Origin: Nonlabens sp.
GTDB lineage: Bacteria; Bacteroidota; Bacteroidia; Flavobacteriales; Flavobacteriaceae
Reading direction: 5' to 3'
Assembly: GCA_020630715.1 (NCBI GenBank)
Contig: JAHDIQ010000005.1
Coordinates: forward strand, 201,367-265,366
Length of the DNA: 64,000 nucleotides
Within the stretch, counting starts at the first letter, position 1, and each line of letters begins with the position of its first letter. Made by a program: the position numbers and the translations under genes. Positions 27,730-36,929 of the stretch are shown here, piece by piece. The notes under the pieces were generated by a model, which saw nothing but the letters and a program-made list of their open reading frames with translations, searched no databases and was not told the origin of the DNA.

Positions 27730-28599
27730 ATGAAAAATATATTATTTGCTCTAATTGTAGTTATATCAACTACTACCGCACTTTCTCAAGAGATGTATGG
27801 TGAGGCTACCTATATGTCTAAGACAAAAATGGATACCAGCTGGATGGATGATAATCCAGATATGACACCAGAGCGTCGCAAGCGTATGGAACAAAATATG
27901 AAACAAATGACAGAAAAAACATTTGTTTTAAAGTTCAATAGATCAGAAGCTATTTATAAAGAAGAGGTTGCTCTAGCAGCTCCAGGACAACGTCGTGGAT
28001 GGGGAAGCATGATGGGAACCATGATGGGCGGAGAAAAATATAAGGATGTAGCTTCTGGAATGTATACAGAGCAACGCGATATGATGGGTAAAACCTTTCT
28101 GATTCAAGATTCTATCCCAAAATTAGAATGGCAAATTACAGGAGAAGCTCGCAAAATCGGTAAATACGATGTGATCAAAGCAGTTGCAAAAAAGAAGAGT
28201 ACAGAATTTGACTGGACTAACTGGCGTCGTAGAAATCGCGGTACTGATGCTGAGGCTAAAAAGAAAGATAGTATCGCACAAGCAAATGGCGATATTGATG
28301 AATTATTTGACAGACCAGATGAAATAGAAATTGTAGCATGGTTTGCACCAGCTATTCCTGTACAACATGGACCAGATGTCTACGGTGGATTACCAGGATT
28401 AATTTTAGAGTTAAATGCAGGTAATACGACATTGCTTTGTTCTGAGATTAAGATGAATCCAGAAGATCAAACGGAATTAAAACCAGCAAAAAAAGGTGAC
28501 GTCGTAACTCAAGAAGAATATGACGCTACTTTAAAACAAAAAATGGAAGAGATGCAACAGCGTTTCCGTGGTCGTGGTCGTGGCGGTCGTGGCCGCTAA
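27730..28599 (+). CDS. GLPGLI family protein (second)
   Basis: 289 residues, paralogue of the preceding gene. Signal peptide MKNILFALIVVISTTTALSQ, then YGEATYMSKTKMDTSWMDDN (compare VATYMSQTKVDI in the first), and the signature YGGLPGLILELNAGN. It ends in an Arg/Gly-rich tail (RFRGRGRGGRGR), unusual for a secreted protein and absent from its paralogue. It lies 110 bp after the first GLPGLI gene and 62 bp before the barrel gene, so a three-gene operon is likely. Confidence 0.93.
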   Translation: MKNILFALIVVISTTTALSQEMYGEATYMSKTKMDTSWMDDNPDMTPERRKRMEQNMKQMTEKTFVLKFNRSEAIYKEEVALAAPGQRRGWGSMMGTMMGGEKYKDVASGMYTEQRDMMGKTFLIQDSIPKLEWQITGEARKIGKYDVIKAVAKKKSTEFDWTNWRRRNRGTDAEAKKKDSIAQANGDIDELFDRPDEIEIVAWFAPAIPVQHGPDVYGGLPGLILELNAGNTTLLCSEIKMNPEDQTELKPAKKGDVVTQEEYDATLKQKMEEMQQRFRGRGRGGRGR

Positions 28600-28661
28600 G
28601 TTGCGATTTAAACCTCTAAGCTTTTACAGCGGCTTAATGCTGTTAACAACCACAAACTATT

Positions 28662-31388
28662 ATGAAAAAGAAATTATTAATTACCGTGCTAGCCATAGCT
28701 GTGTCTTTACCAGCCCTAGCACAATCATTCAAAATCACTGGAAAGGTGGTGGATAGTCTAGGCGTGCCTTTACCTATGGCAAACGTAATAGCCTACCAGC
28801 AAGATAAAAACTTAGGAGCTTTTGGGATCACAAATCCAGATGGAGCATATAAGTTAGATGGTCTTAAAAAGGATAGTACTTATACCATTAAAGTTTCTTT
28901 TTTAGGTCTAAAACCTATAGAAGAAAAAGTAGAGAACTTACAGCAAGATCTAGTGAAGAACTTTATTATGTATGAAGGTCCAGATCAATTAGATGCCGTT
29001 AATATTACCTATCAAATGCCCGTTTCTATAAAAGGTGATACGATAGTCTACGATGCAGATAGTTTTACAAATGGTACAGAAGATCGTCTAGGCGATGTGT
29101 TACAAAAATTACCTGGTGTAGAAGTAAATGAGGATGGAGATATAACCGTAGAAGGACAGGCAGTTGAAAAAGTCCAAGTAGAAGGAAAAGATTTTTTTGA
29201 AGGTGATTCTAGACTTGCTACAAAAAATATTCCTGCAGATGCGGTGAGTAAAGTTGAGGTATTAAAAAACTATAATAACCGCAGCCAGTTGAAAGGTCTA
29301 GGAAATGATCAGGATCGTGTGGTAATCAATATCAAATTAAAAGAAGGAAAGAAGAAATTCTGGTTTGGTGAAGCTACGGTAGGTGCTGGTTACGGTGGTA
29401 ATGCAGAAAGATATCTGGTACAACCTAAAGCATTTTATTATAGCGAGGACTTCACAATTAATGTTCTAACAGATGTAAATAACCTAGGAAGACCAGCCTT
29501 TACAGGTCGTGATTATTTTAGGTTTGTTGGATTTAGAAATTTTGATACTCGACAAAATAATAGCTCTATAGGAGTGGATGCAGCAAGTACCTTTAGCGCT
29601 TTTGGCAGCAACAGGGCATTATCCATCGACAGTAAATTTGCAGCAGCAAATGCTTCATGGGCCGTGAATGACAAACTTGATCTTAGTGGTTTTGCCATTT
29701 TATCAAGTTCTGACACTCGATCTCGTAACATAACAGATCAATTATTTAATAATGGATTGTTTAGTAATAGCGTGAATAATAGTTTTGATCAAAATCAGAA
29801 TGCATTGTTCAAACTAGGTGCAGATTATAATCCTAGTTCTAGTTTAAGTATAAGCTACGATGGTAGAGCTAACTTTACTGATCAACAGCAGGTAACTGAT
29901 CAAGTATCTAATCGTCCAGAAGTTATTAACGGGAATTTACAAGACGTTACAGAAGATATTGATAATACTCGAGAATATAATCCAGTGGTTTATAATCAAT
30001 CTTTAAGTGCTTATTATACCGCTTCTGATAATCACATTTTTGCTGTAGAAAGTCAATTTTTAAATCAAGTTGAAGACCCTTTTGCAAATGCGATAAGAGA
30101 TTTACGCGGTATAGATGATGTAGAACCCTTAAATGGTGCTCTAGGACTTGATCCAGCAGATCCATTTAATACAAATCAAAGAGAGTTTGTTCTTACTAAT
30201 AAATTAGATGCTAAGCTAGATTATTGGTACGTGATCAATAAAAAAAGTAATATTAATTTCACGGTAGGTTCAGTATTGTCTAGGCAAAACTTTGACTCTA
30301 GTATTTTTCAGATTACAGATGATGGTTCAATAAATGAATTAGAAGATGCTGATTTACGTAACGATAATGTACAGTATAATTTTACAGATCTTTTTGCCGC
30401 TGTACATTATAAACTAGTTACAGGTAAGTTTACAATAACACCAGGTTTAACAGCTCATAGCTTTAAAACATTAGATATTCAAAACAATACAGAGAACACG
30501 ATTGAAACTCAACGACTACTTCCAGATCTGGATGTTGTACTACAATTGCGTAGTTCTGAACGTTTTAATTTTAGATACAGACAAACAGTACAGTTTCAAG
30601 ATGTGAATAGTTATGCATTAGGATTGATCCTATCAGGTTATAATAGCCTAAGAACAGGAAATAATCAATTGCAAGGTGCAACAAATGATGTTGTTTCTTT
30701 GAGTTATTTTAATTTTAATATGTTCAGTCTGACTAATATTAATGGTAGTCTCACATACACGCGAAGAAAAGATGTTATAGGTAATGATGCGCTATTATTA
30801 GGAGTTAATCAGGTGAGTTCACCTATTAATCTAGCATTACCTAACCAAAGTGTTTCAGGTCGATTTAGCTATGGAAAAGAAGTTAAGAAAATACAATTGA
30901 GAGGATCTGTAAATATGAATTGGAGTGAAAACAACAACGTTATTAATGGTCAGGATCAGGTGTCTACTAACTTTAATCAGACCTACAGAGTTTCAGCGAG
31001 AACTAATTTTCAAAAAGGATTAAATTTTGATGCTGAATATTCTATTAATGTTAATGATGCAAACAACGCTGGTAATGAGAATAACCAAACAACAAATACT
31101 TACGGCGCTGGTATAGACTGGCAATTAGGTAAGCGATGGTTGTTGCGAGGTGATTATGACTTAAGTCAATTTTCTAATAACTTAGGAAATGAAAACACTT
31201 TTGACCTTTTAGAAGCTTCTATTCGTTATGAAAAACCAGATTCTAGATGGCAATATTCTTTAGTAGCGACTAACTTATTGAATACAAGAGCAGATGTTAA
31301 TAATACTTTTGGACAGATTGCTACTAGTACTAATACCGCGTTTGTATTACCTAGATACATCTATTTCCAGATGCGATTTGATTTGTAA
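28662..31388 (+). CDS. TonB-dependent-receptor-like outer-membrane barrel protein
   Basis: 908 residues. Signal peptide (MKKKLLITVLAIAVSLPALA), a carboxypeptidase regulatory-like domain (about 23-105: ITGKVVDSLGVPLPMANVIA, NPDGAYKLDGL), a plug-like segment (DRLGDVLQKLPGVEVNEDGD, PADAVSKVEVLKNY), and a C-terminal barrel of the OMP_b-brl_3 type ending YIYFQMRFDL. No TonB box is obvious, so uptake versus structural or assembly function is open. Its placement after two GLPGLI genes is the usual arrangement. A bidirectional hairpin follows. Confidence 0.93.
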   Translation: MKKKLLITVLAIAVSLPALAQSFKITGKVVDSLGVPLPMANVIAYQQDKNLGAFGITNPDGAYKLDGLKKDSTYTIKVSFLGLKPIEEKVENLQQDLVKNFIMYEGPDQLDAVNITYQMPVSIKGDTIVYDADSFTNGTEDRLGDVLQKLPGVEVNEDGDITVEGQAVEKVQVEGKDFFEGDSRLATKNIPADAVSKVEVLKNYNNRSQLKGLGNDQDRVVINIKLKEGKKKFWFGEATVGAGYGGNAERYLVQPKAFYYSEDFTINVLTDVNNLGRPAFTGRDYFRFVGFRNFDTRQNNSSIGVDAASTFSAFGSNRALSIDSKFAAANASWAVNDKLDLSGFAILSSSDTRSRNITDQLFNNGLFSNSVNNSFDQNQNALFKLGADYNPSSSLSISYDGRANFTDQQQVTDQVSNRPEVINGNLQDVTEDIDNTREYNPVVYNQSLSAYYTASDNHIFAVESQFLNQVEDPFANAIRDLRGIDDVEPLNGALGLDPADPFNTNQREFVLTNKLDAKLDYWYVINKKSNINFTVGSVLSRQNFDSSIFQITDDGSINELEDADLRNDNVQYNFTDLFAAVHYKLVTGKFTITPGLTAHSFKTLDIQNNTENTIETQRLLPDLDVVLQLRSSERFNFRYRQTVQFQDVNSYALGLILSGYNSLRTGNNQLQGATNDVVSLSYFNFNMFSLTNINGSLTYTRRKDVIGNDALLLGVNQVSSPINLALPNQSVSGRFSYGKEVKKIQLRGSVNMNWSENNNVINGQDQVSTNFNQTYRVSARTNFQKGLNFDAEYSINVNDANNAGNENNQTTNTYGAGIDWQLGKRWLLRGDYDLSQFSNNLGNENTFDLLEASIRYEKPDSRWQYSLVATNLLNTRADVNNTFGQIATSTNTAFVLPRYIYFQMRFDL

Positions 31389-31410
31389 TAAAGTAGACTT
31401 TATACAATGA

Positions 31411-31446
31411 AAAAACAGCCTTAGAATTAATCCTAAGGCTGTTTTC
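31411..31446. terminator. Bidirectional terminator between convergent genes
   Basis: 12-bp arms AAACAGCCTTAG (31413-31424) and CTAAGGCTGTTT (31433-31444), with A and T flanks on both sides. Serves the barrel gene (+) and the channel gene (-). Confidence 0.9.
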
Positions 31447-31465
31447 ATTTAAAGAAATCTAAAGG

Positions 31466-32632
31466 TTATTCAGATTTTTTATTGAATTTAGAAATGATCT
31501 TTTCCATTTGTTTTCCTCCAGCTTCACGACCACCTAGCCCAAAACTTAATACCACTGTAAGTGCAATAGCACCTAGAGTAAGTCCAAAGGCTAGATTAAT
31601 AATAGAATCAGCAATTCCCATAGAAGTTAATCCTATCGCTAGGAATATCGCCATAATTGCCATACGTGCTATAGATGCCATAAATGCATTATCACGTGCT
31701 GCCATATTCTTATAAACGATACCAGCAATCCAGTTACCTATCGCCAGAATTACTAATCCGAATAAAATCTGACCTGAATAATCGATTATGGTTTCCATCA
31801 CATTAGTAAGTTGAGCAAATTCTAGTTTCTCTACCGCTGTAGTCACACCAAATAATACGATGAAAAAATAAACCACATTACCTATTAGCTGTGTCACATT
31901 TGTAGTTCCTAATAATCCATCTAAATGTAATTTACCTACTAGATTATTCATGTTAAGACTGTTTAGAAGACTTTTTACTAGACCACTAACAAATCTACCA
32001 CCTACTATAAATAGTATAAGAATAACCGCAGCAAGAATAATTTTAGGAATTGCGGCTAGAAAACTTTCTAGCATATTACTTGCCGGAATAGAAATCGCAT
32101 CCATATCTAATATCCCTAATGAAACAATTAGTAATGGGATAAAAACAATAATGAAAACCACCTTTTTAAGGATACTTACTAAATCCAGTTTCTCTGGTAA
32201 ATGTAATTTAGGAGATAATTTACGGATTGTATCACCGCTCATACCTACTAATTCAGATACCACATTTGCCAGCATGTATCCTACATATCCTACTAATCCA
32301 GCACCTACTAGTTTAGGGATAAAACCTAAAAAGCCATTCAGCATTTCCTTTAAAGGATCTAATGCGTCTGTAAGTCCTAGTCTACCTAATACCAGCATGA
32401 AAACGAATATTAATACTAGAAAGTACACTAGTTTACTTATAAAGTCAGATAGCTTTATTTTATCACTTTTAAGCATTTTATCTACTCCTGATTTTCTAAG
32501 TAATTTGCCTGAGATGCGTTTTAATAGCTTAGCAATAAAAAAGCCTACGATTAATATTAAGATAGCCACTATAGCGTTAGTGAGATAACCACCGGTTGAA
32601 AAACTATCTAAAAAACTGTTTAAAAATTCCAT
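31466..32632 (-). CDS. Mechanosensitive-channel-like membrane protein (TM-helix repeats)
   Basis: About 388 residues from ATG 32630-32632; the 19 codons upstream are not family-like. It contains repeated units of a membrane helix with amphipathic partner (NAIVAILILIVGFFIAKLLK; ILAAVILILFIVGGRFVSGL; GLVILAIGNWIAGIVY), the conserved TM-helix repeat found in MscS-related small-conductance channels, and ends in the glycine-rich SFGLGGREAGGKQMEKI. The cytoplasmic beta-domain of true MscS is missing, so gating function is inferred only by similarity. Confidence 0.85.
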   Translation of the reverse strand: MEFLNSFLDSFSTGGYLTNAIVAILILIVGFFIAKLLKRISGKLLRKSGVDKMLKSDKIKLSDFISKLVYFLVLIFVFMLVLGRLGLTDALDPLKEMLNGFLGFIPKLVGAGLVGYVGYMLANVVSELVGMSGDTIRKLSPKLHLPEKLDLVSILKKVVFIIVFIPLLIVSLGILDMDAISIPASNMLESFLAAIPKIILAAVILILFIVGGRFVSGLVKSLLNSLNMNNLVGKLHLDGLLGTTNVTQLIGNVVYFFIVLFGVTTAVEKLEFAQLTNVMETIIDYSGQILFGLVILAIGNWIAGIVYKNMAARDNAFMASIARMAIMAIFLAIGLTSMGIADSIINLAFGLTLGAIALTVVLSFGLGGREAGGKQMEKIISKFNKKSE

Positions 32633-32824
32633 GATGTTAATTTTGATTTTTGAATTGAGTTGCAATGTATTTTTAGAAAACATTAACAAGTTGATTATCT
32701 TAGGTATTTTATCACTACTCTATAAAAAGCATTTAAATCAGTTTAAACAATTGTTTTTCAACAGCTCTTTTTTTTTGTCTTCCCTTTTTTGCTCTTTTTT
32801 ACTCATGCTTGTCATTCTTCATCC

Positions 32825-32832
32825 TACCTTTG
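32825..32832 (+). promoter_or_regulatory. -7 promoter element for the hemW operon
   Basis: TACCTTTG matches TAnnTTTG and ends 4 bases before the hemW ATG, implying a nearly leaderless mRNA. A TTG at 32809-32811 is only 13 bp upstream, closer than the usual 19. Confidence 0.55.
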
Positions 32833-32836
32833 AATC

Positions 32837-33973
32837 ATGAGCGGTATCTATATTCATATCCCATTCTGCAAACAGGCCTGTCATTATTGCGACTTTCATT
32901 TCAGTACTTCTATGAAATATACAAATGAAATGGTTACGGCATTGTGTGATGAATTACGCTTTCGCGAAAGCGAAATACCTAACAACCTCATAAAAACTAT
33001 CTACTTTGGTGGTGGAACACCTAGTGTGCTGGACACACCACAGATTAACCGAATCATTGATGCAGTTTATGCACACTATCAAGTGGTAGATAATCCAGAA
33101 ATTACACTTGAGGCAAATCCTGACGATCTCACTAGTGAAAAGTTAGAACAATTAGCCGCTAGTCCTATAAATAGATTGAGCATAGGCGTGCAATCGTTTT
33201 ATGACCAAGATTTAAAACTCATGAATCGCGCACACAATGCTGGCGAGGCTCAAGAGTGTATTAAAAATGCAAAGGCTTATTTTGATAATCTTTCTATTGA
33301 TTTAATTTACGGTATTCCAGATTTGAGTAACGATCGCTGGCGTGATAATATTTACAAAGCTATAGAATTAGGAATACCTCATATTTCTAGTTATGCACTT
33401 ACCGTTGAAGAAAATACGGCACTTAAATCATTTATAGAAAAAGGACTCATTCCACAAGTAGATGATAAGGTAGCACATGAACATTTTAATATCCTACTAG
33501 ACGCCATGCAACTGCACGGTTATAAAAATTATGAGTTTTCTAACTTTGGCAAAGAAGGTTATTTCTCGCAAAACAACACCGCGTACTGGACAGGTAAATC
33601 GTATATAGGAATAGGTCCTAGCGCACATAGTTTTGACGGTAATCGTCGTGGCTGGAATATTAATAATAATGTAAAGTACATGAAAGCCATTCAGGCTGGT
33701 GAATTGCCTATAGAAATAGAAGAACTATCTACTGTAGATCGTTACAATGAATATATAATGACCGGTTTGCGCACTATTTACGGTGTAAGCTTAGAGAAAA
33801 TTACAAATGATTACGGACCGCAGTTTAAGGATTATCTTTTAGAACAAGCAACAGATTATTTGAAAGACCATTTATTATATTTAGACGGCGATACCTTACT
33901 GGTGACTCGTAAAGGAAAATTCCTAAGTGATGGCATCGCTAGTGAATTGTTTATGTTGAATTTAAATGCCTAG
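32837..33973 (+). CDS. hemW: HemW-like radical SAM protein
   Basis: 378 residues. Radical SAM cluster motif C11-x3-C15-x2-C18 (PFCKQACHYCDFHF), then IYFGGGTPSVL, RLSIGVQSF, SIDLIYGIPDLS and the C-terminal HemW domain (YEFSNFGKEG, IGIGPSAHSF, YIMTGLRT). HemW is a haem chaperone related to, but distinct from, the coproporphyrinogen oxidase HemN; the CNxC-type fourth cysteine typical of HemN is not seen. It opens a seven-gene operon. A palindrome encodes LRFRESEI at about residues 39-46, where relatives have other residues of equal length. Confidence 0.93.
   Translation: MSGIYIHIPFCKQACHYCDFHFSTSMKYTNEMVTALCDELRFRESEIPNNLIKTIYFGGGTPSVLDTPQINRIIDAVYAHYQVVDNPEITLEANPDDLTSEKLEQLAASPINRLSIGVQSFYDQDLKLMNRAHNAGEAQECIKNAKAYFDNLSIDLIYGIPDLSNDRWRDNIYKAIELGIPHISSYALTVEENTALKSFIEKGLIPQVDDKVAHEHFNILLDAMQLHGYKNYEFSNFGKEGYFSQNNTAYWTGKSYIGIGPSAHSFDGNRRGWNINNNVKYMKAIQAGELPIEIEELSTVDRYNEYIMTGLRTIYGVSLEKITNDYGPQFKDYLLEQATDYLKDHLLYLDGDTLLVTRKGKFLSDGIASELFMLNLNA
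32955..32975. repeat. Dispersed palindrome in hemW (frame LRFRES)
   Basis: Perfect core 32958-32971. The surrounding 33 bases (32947-32979) are identical to 15931-15963 in the DUF5686 gene, where they are read in another frame. Confidence 0.97.
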
Positions 33974-33977
33974 TGTT

Positions 33978-34793
33978 ATGTTGAAACGTCTCATTATTTT
34001 ATTACTTATAGTTTGCACATCCTGCGATTCACAGCTGCCTCTACAAGAGTTGAATTACGATCAAATGATCGATGCGATGAGTGCTCAAAAAATCACCATG
34101 TCCAGCGATGTGATTTATGTAGACCTAGATGGTTCTGTATTAAGTAAAGATCAAGTAAAAGAGCGTTCTAATGATTTGCCGTATGCGCTATGGTTAGTAA
34201 ACGCAGATTCTGTTCTGGTAAAAGTGCAATTAAGAGATGTAGAAACTGCACGACTGGCAAATAAAACGGCACCATTACTTAAAAACGGAGCGACTGACAT
34301 AGATTGTACAGACTTAAGCAGGTTGCTAGAACGCATTTATAATCGCGATCAGGACAACAGGCGCGATAATCTAATGGATGAATCCATCGATGTCCAAAAC
34401 CTAGAAGTCGTAGAACAAATACTAGATAAATGCGGCATGCCTACACCAGATAATTCAGGTTATGAAGGTCCTAACACGATATGGCTAGTGATTCAACATG
34501 CTGGTCCTGATAAACGCAAAAAATATTTTGCTGATCTATTAGCCTCTTCTAAAAAAGGTCACATCGATAGACAAAGCATTGCTTTAATGCAAGATCGTAT
34601 GCTTATGGATGATGGACAACCACAACTTTACGGTTCACAGGTAAGCATGACTGATAATGGAGCTTATGAATTATACGATCTTAGAGATCCAGAAACTGTA
34701 GATTCTAGACGTGCCATGATGGGAATGCCACCGTTAAAAGAGTATTTGATGCATTTTGATCTAGAGTTTAATGTTCCTCAAAAAACGAATTAA
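33978..34793 (+). CDS. DUF6624-like lipoprotein
   Basis: About 271 residues from ATG 33978. Lipoprotein signal MLKRLIILLLIVCTSC. The C-terminal half has IWLVIQHAGPDKRKKYFADL, SIALMQDRMLMDDGQPQLYGSQ, the pattern I associate with DUF6624, whose function is unknown. It follows hemW by 4 bp and its stop overlaps the next start by 1 bp (TAATG), so it is tightly coupled in the operon. Confidence 0.82.
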   Translation: MLKRLIILLLIVCTSCDSQLPLQELNYDQMIDAMSAQKITMSSDVIYVDLDGSVLSKDQVKERSNDLPYALWLVNADSVLVKVQLRDVETARLANKTAPLLKNGATDIDCTDLSRLLERIYNRDQDNRRDNLMDESIDVQNLEVVEQILDKCGMPTPDNSGYEGPNTIWLVIQHAGPDKRKKYFADLLASSKKGHIDRQSIALMQDRMLMDDGQPQLYGSQVSMTDNGAYELYDLRDPETVDSRRAMMGMPPLKEYLMHFDLEFNVPQKTN

Positions 34794-35590
34794 TGCGTTA
34801 CCTACTCGTTATATGCATCAGTCTCTTATGGAGATGTCAATCTAAAATTCCTATGAAAACGACCATTCAATTAAATAATGAATCCTTAAACTGTGATTTA
34901 TCACAACCCATCGATATTAGTCTAGCCATTCAGCATCAGGATGGAGTAGGCGCGTGGTACATCGACCAGCCACAGATTAAACATGTTGAGGTAGATGGAT
35001 ATGTAGGTAATGTGAAATTAGGCGGTTCTACTAACTTTAATAATGTTCATTTTAATCCGCATAGTCATGGGACGCATACAGAATGTATAGGTCATATTAC
35101 ACCAGAATTTTACAGTGTGAATGATGCACTTAAAACTACTTTTTTTAAAGCGCAATTATTCACAATTTCACCACAACAACAAGGCGATGATCTAGTCATC
35201 ACCGCATCAATGTTTGATGATTTACAGGATGATGTTACTGCGGTTACCATCCGTACATTGCCTAATTCATTAGATAAAAAAGAGAAGAATTATTCTAACT
35301 CAAATCCACCTTATCTAGAAGAAGCTGCGGCATTACGCTTTCGCGAAAGCGGTATCAACCACATCCTTATAGATTTACCTAGTGTAGATAAAGAAAAAGA
35401 TAATGGTGCGTTGCGCGCTCATAAAGCGTTTTGGAATTACGATGGTGAGCAACGACTACAAGCAACGATTACAGAATTGATCTATGTGCCAGATCATGTA
35501 AAAGATGGATTGTATTTGCTGGATCTACAAGTGGCACCTATAGAAAATGATGCTGCGCCGTCGCGTCCAATATTATATCAATTATTATGA
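34793..35590 (+). CDS. Cyclase family protein (kynurenine formamidase-like)
   Basis: 265 residues. The metal-binding signature of the cyclase/KynB superfamily is seen in NPHSHGTHTECIGHI (HxGTHxE type), with DLSQPIDISLAI before it and HILIDLPSVDKEKDNG after. Members hydrolyse arylformylamines or related amides; the substrate here is unknown. ATG 34853 is an alternative start that would remove a short hydrophobic leader. The RFRESGI stretch (about residues 182-188) is encoded by a palindrome copy. Overlaps both neighbours by 1-4 bp. Confidence 0.88.
   Translation: MRYLLVICISLLWRCQSKIPMKTTIQLNNESLNCDLSQPIDISLAIQHQDGVGAWYIDQPQIKHVEVDGYVGNVKLGGSTNFNNVHFNPHSHGTHTECIGHITPEFYSVNDALKTTFFKAQLFTISPQQQGDDLVITASMFDDLQDDVTAVTIRTLPNSLDKKEKNYSNSNPPYLEEAAALRFRESGINHILIDLPSVDKEKDNGALRAHKAFWNYDGEQRLQATITELIYVPDHVKDGLYLLDLQVAPIENDAAPSRPILYQLL
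35334..35350. repeat. Dispersed palindrome in cyclase gene (frame LRFRES)
   Basis: Perfect core at 35337-35350, preceded by TTAC; encodes ALRFRESGI. Confidence 0.97.
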
Positions 35591-35931
35591 AGTTACTATT
35601 ACGTTTAGAAGGTTTAGGGATTTTAATTGCTGCGATAACTCTTTATCACTATGCAGGTTATAGCTGGTGGCTCTTTGCAGCACTTCTACTTACTCCAGAT
35701 ATTGGAATGTTAGGATATGTGGTAAGCACTAAATTAGGTGCGATTACTTATAATTTGTTTCATCATTTACTGATTGCTGTGATCGTGGTTTTACTAGGAT
35801 ACTTTTGTGATGTAAATTATATGTTTTTGTATGGATTAATTATGGTGGCACATATCGGTATGGATAGACTTTTTGGATACGGTTTAAAATATCAGGATCA
35901 TTTTAAAAATACGCATCTTGATAAATTGTAA
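35587..35931 (+). CDS. DUF4260 membrane protein
   Basis: 114 residues with three to four membrane helices. Matches the DUF4260 pattern: MKLLLRLEGLGILIAAITLY, WWLFAALLLTPDIGMLGYV, HLLIAVIVVLLGY, HIGMDRLFGYGLKY. Function of the family is unknown. Start overlaps the cyclase stop (ATGA), so translation is coupled. Confidence 0.88.
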   Translation: MKLLLRLEGLGILIAAITLYHYAGYSWWLFAALLLTPDIGMLGYVVSTKLGAITYNLFHHLLIAVIVVLLGYFCDVNYMFLYGLIMVAHIGMDRLFGYGLKYQDHFKNTHLDKL

Positions 35932-35940
35932 ATTTGGTTT

Positions 35941-36561
35941 ATGGAATTACTTTTTATAGGACTAGCGATAGGTGCGATTATCGCCTTTTTCACCTTTAAA
36001 TTTTTTACTTCAAAATTCACAAAACGTGAAAACACTACAGAGCAAAGTGTGGTGCTCATGGAAAAAATACGATCTGTTTGCAAATTCATTACTGTGGAAG
36101 GTGATTTTGCAGAGATCTATCATTATGAAAACGTAAAAGAAAAAATGATGAGCTTGCTATTAGGTAAAAAGAAAGCAATCATCCTAGTAAATGCAAAAGC
36201 ACACATAGGTTTTGATCTTACAAAAATCCAGATGGATAGTGACCCTAAATCTAAAACCATACGATTAACTAATTTCCCACAGCCACAGGTATTAAGTGTG
36301 GAGACAGACTTTAATTATTACGATAAGAAAGAAGGCTGGGCAAATCCTTTTTCTAGTACAGATCTCACAGATATTTCTAGAAATGCAAAACAGCATATCA
36401 TCGATAAAATTCCAGAAAGTGGTTTGATAGATCAGGCGCGTCAGGAAGCTTTACAAACCATTAAGTTAATGGAAGGATTAGCAGCAACCATAGGATGGAA
36501 ATTAGATTATGGCGCATTAGTTCTAGATGCGCCACAAGAGACTAAAATCTTAAAAGACTAA
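35941..36561 (+). CDS. DUF4230 membrane-anchored protein
   Basis: 206 residues. One N-terminal membrane helix (LFIGLAIGAIIAFFTFKFF) and a soluble domain with FITVEGDFAEIYHYEN, KAIILVNAKAHIGFDLTKI, and a C-terminal helix rich in Ala/Gln, as in DUF4230. Function unknown. Its stop overlaps the next start (TAATG). Confidence 0.87.
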   Translation: MELLFIGLAIGAIIAFFTFKFFTSKFTKRENTTEQSVVLMEKIRSVCKFITVEGDFAEIYHYENVKEKMMSLLLGKKKAIILVNAKAHIGFDLTKIQMDSDPKSKTIRLTNFPQPQVLSVETDFNYYDKKEGWANPFSSTDLTDISRNAKQHIIDKIPESGLIDQARQEALQTIKLMEGLAATIGWKLDYGALVLDAPQETKILKD

Positions 36562-36929
36562 TGTTTATTGATGAATTGCAAGCCTATTGCATGGCAAAAA
36601 AAGGCGTCACAGAAGAATTTCCTTTTGATGAGGTAACCCTAGTTTTTAAAGTGATGGGTAAAATGTTTTGTCTGGCTGGACTTGATCGCTGGGAACGTGG
36701 CGAGCCATCCATCAATTTAAAATGTGATCCTACTAAAGCTATTGAACTGCGTGAGCAATACGATGGAACTGTGATAGGTGGTTTTCACAGCAATAAAAAA
36801 CACTGGAATACCATATTTACAGATCGTGATATGCCAGTGAGCGAACTCAAAAAATGGATTGATCACAGTTATGATCTAGTCGCTGCAAAATTAACGCGTA
36901 AGGATCGCGATCTACTTAAAACTCTATAA
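36561..36929 (+). CDS. MmcQ/YjbR family protein
   Basis: 122 residues, cytoplasmic. The YjbR fold is recognised from KGVTEEFPFDEVTLVFKVMG (in pieces), PSINLKCDPTKAIELREQY and HSNKKHWNTIFTDRDMPVSELKKWIDHSYDLV. Some relatives are DNA-binding-like (CyaY-like fold), but function is unknown. Overlaps the DUF4230 stop by 1 bp. Confidence 0.92.
   Translation: MFIDELQAYCMAKKGVTEEFPFDEVTLVFKVMGKMFCLAGLDRWERGEPSINLKCDPTKAIELREQYDGTVIGGFHSNKKHWNTIFTDRDMPVSELKKWIDHSYDLVAAKLTRKDRDLLKTL

Noticed and set aside
31950-32588. Long plus-strand frame antisense to the channel gene
   Set aside because: A 212-codon shadow of a hydrophobic minus-strand gene with clear family features; composition is unlike a real protein.
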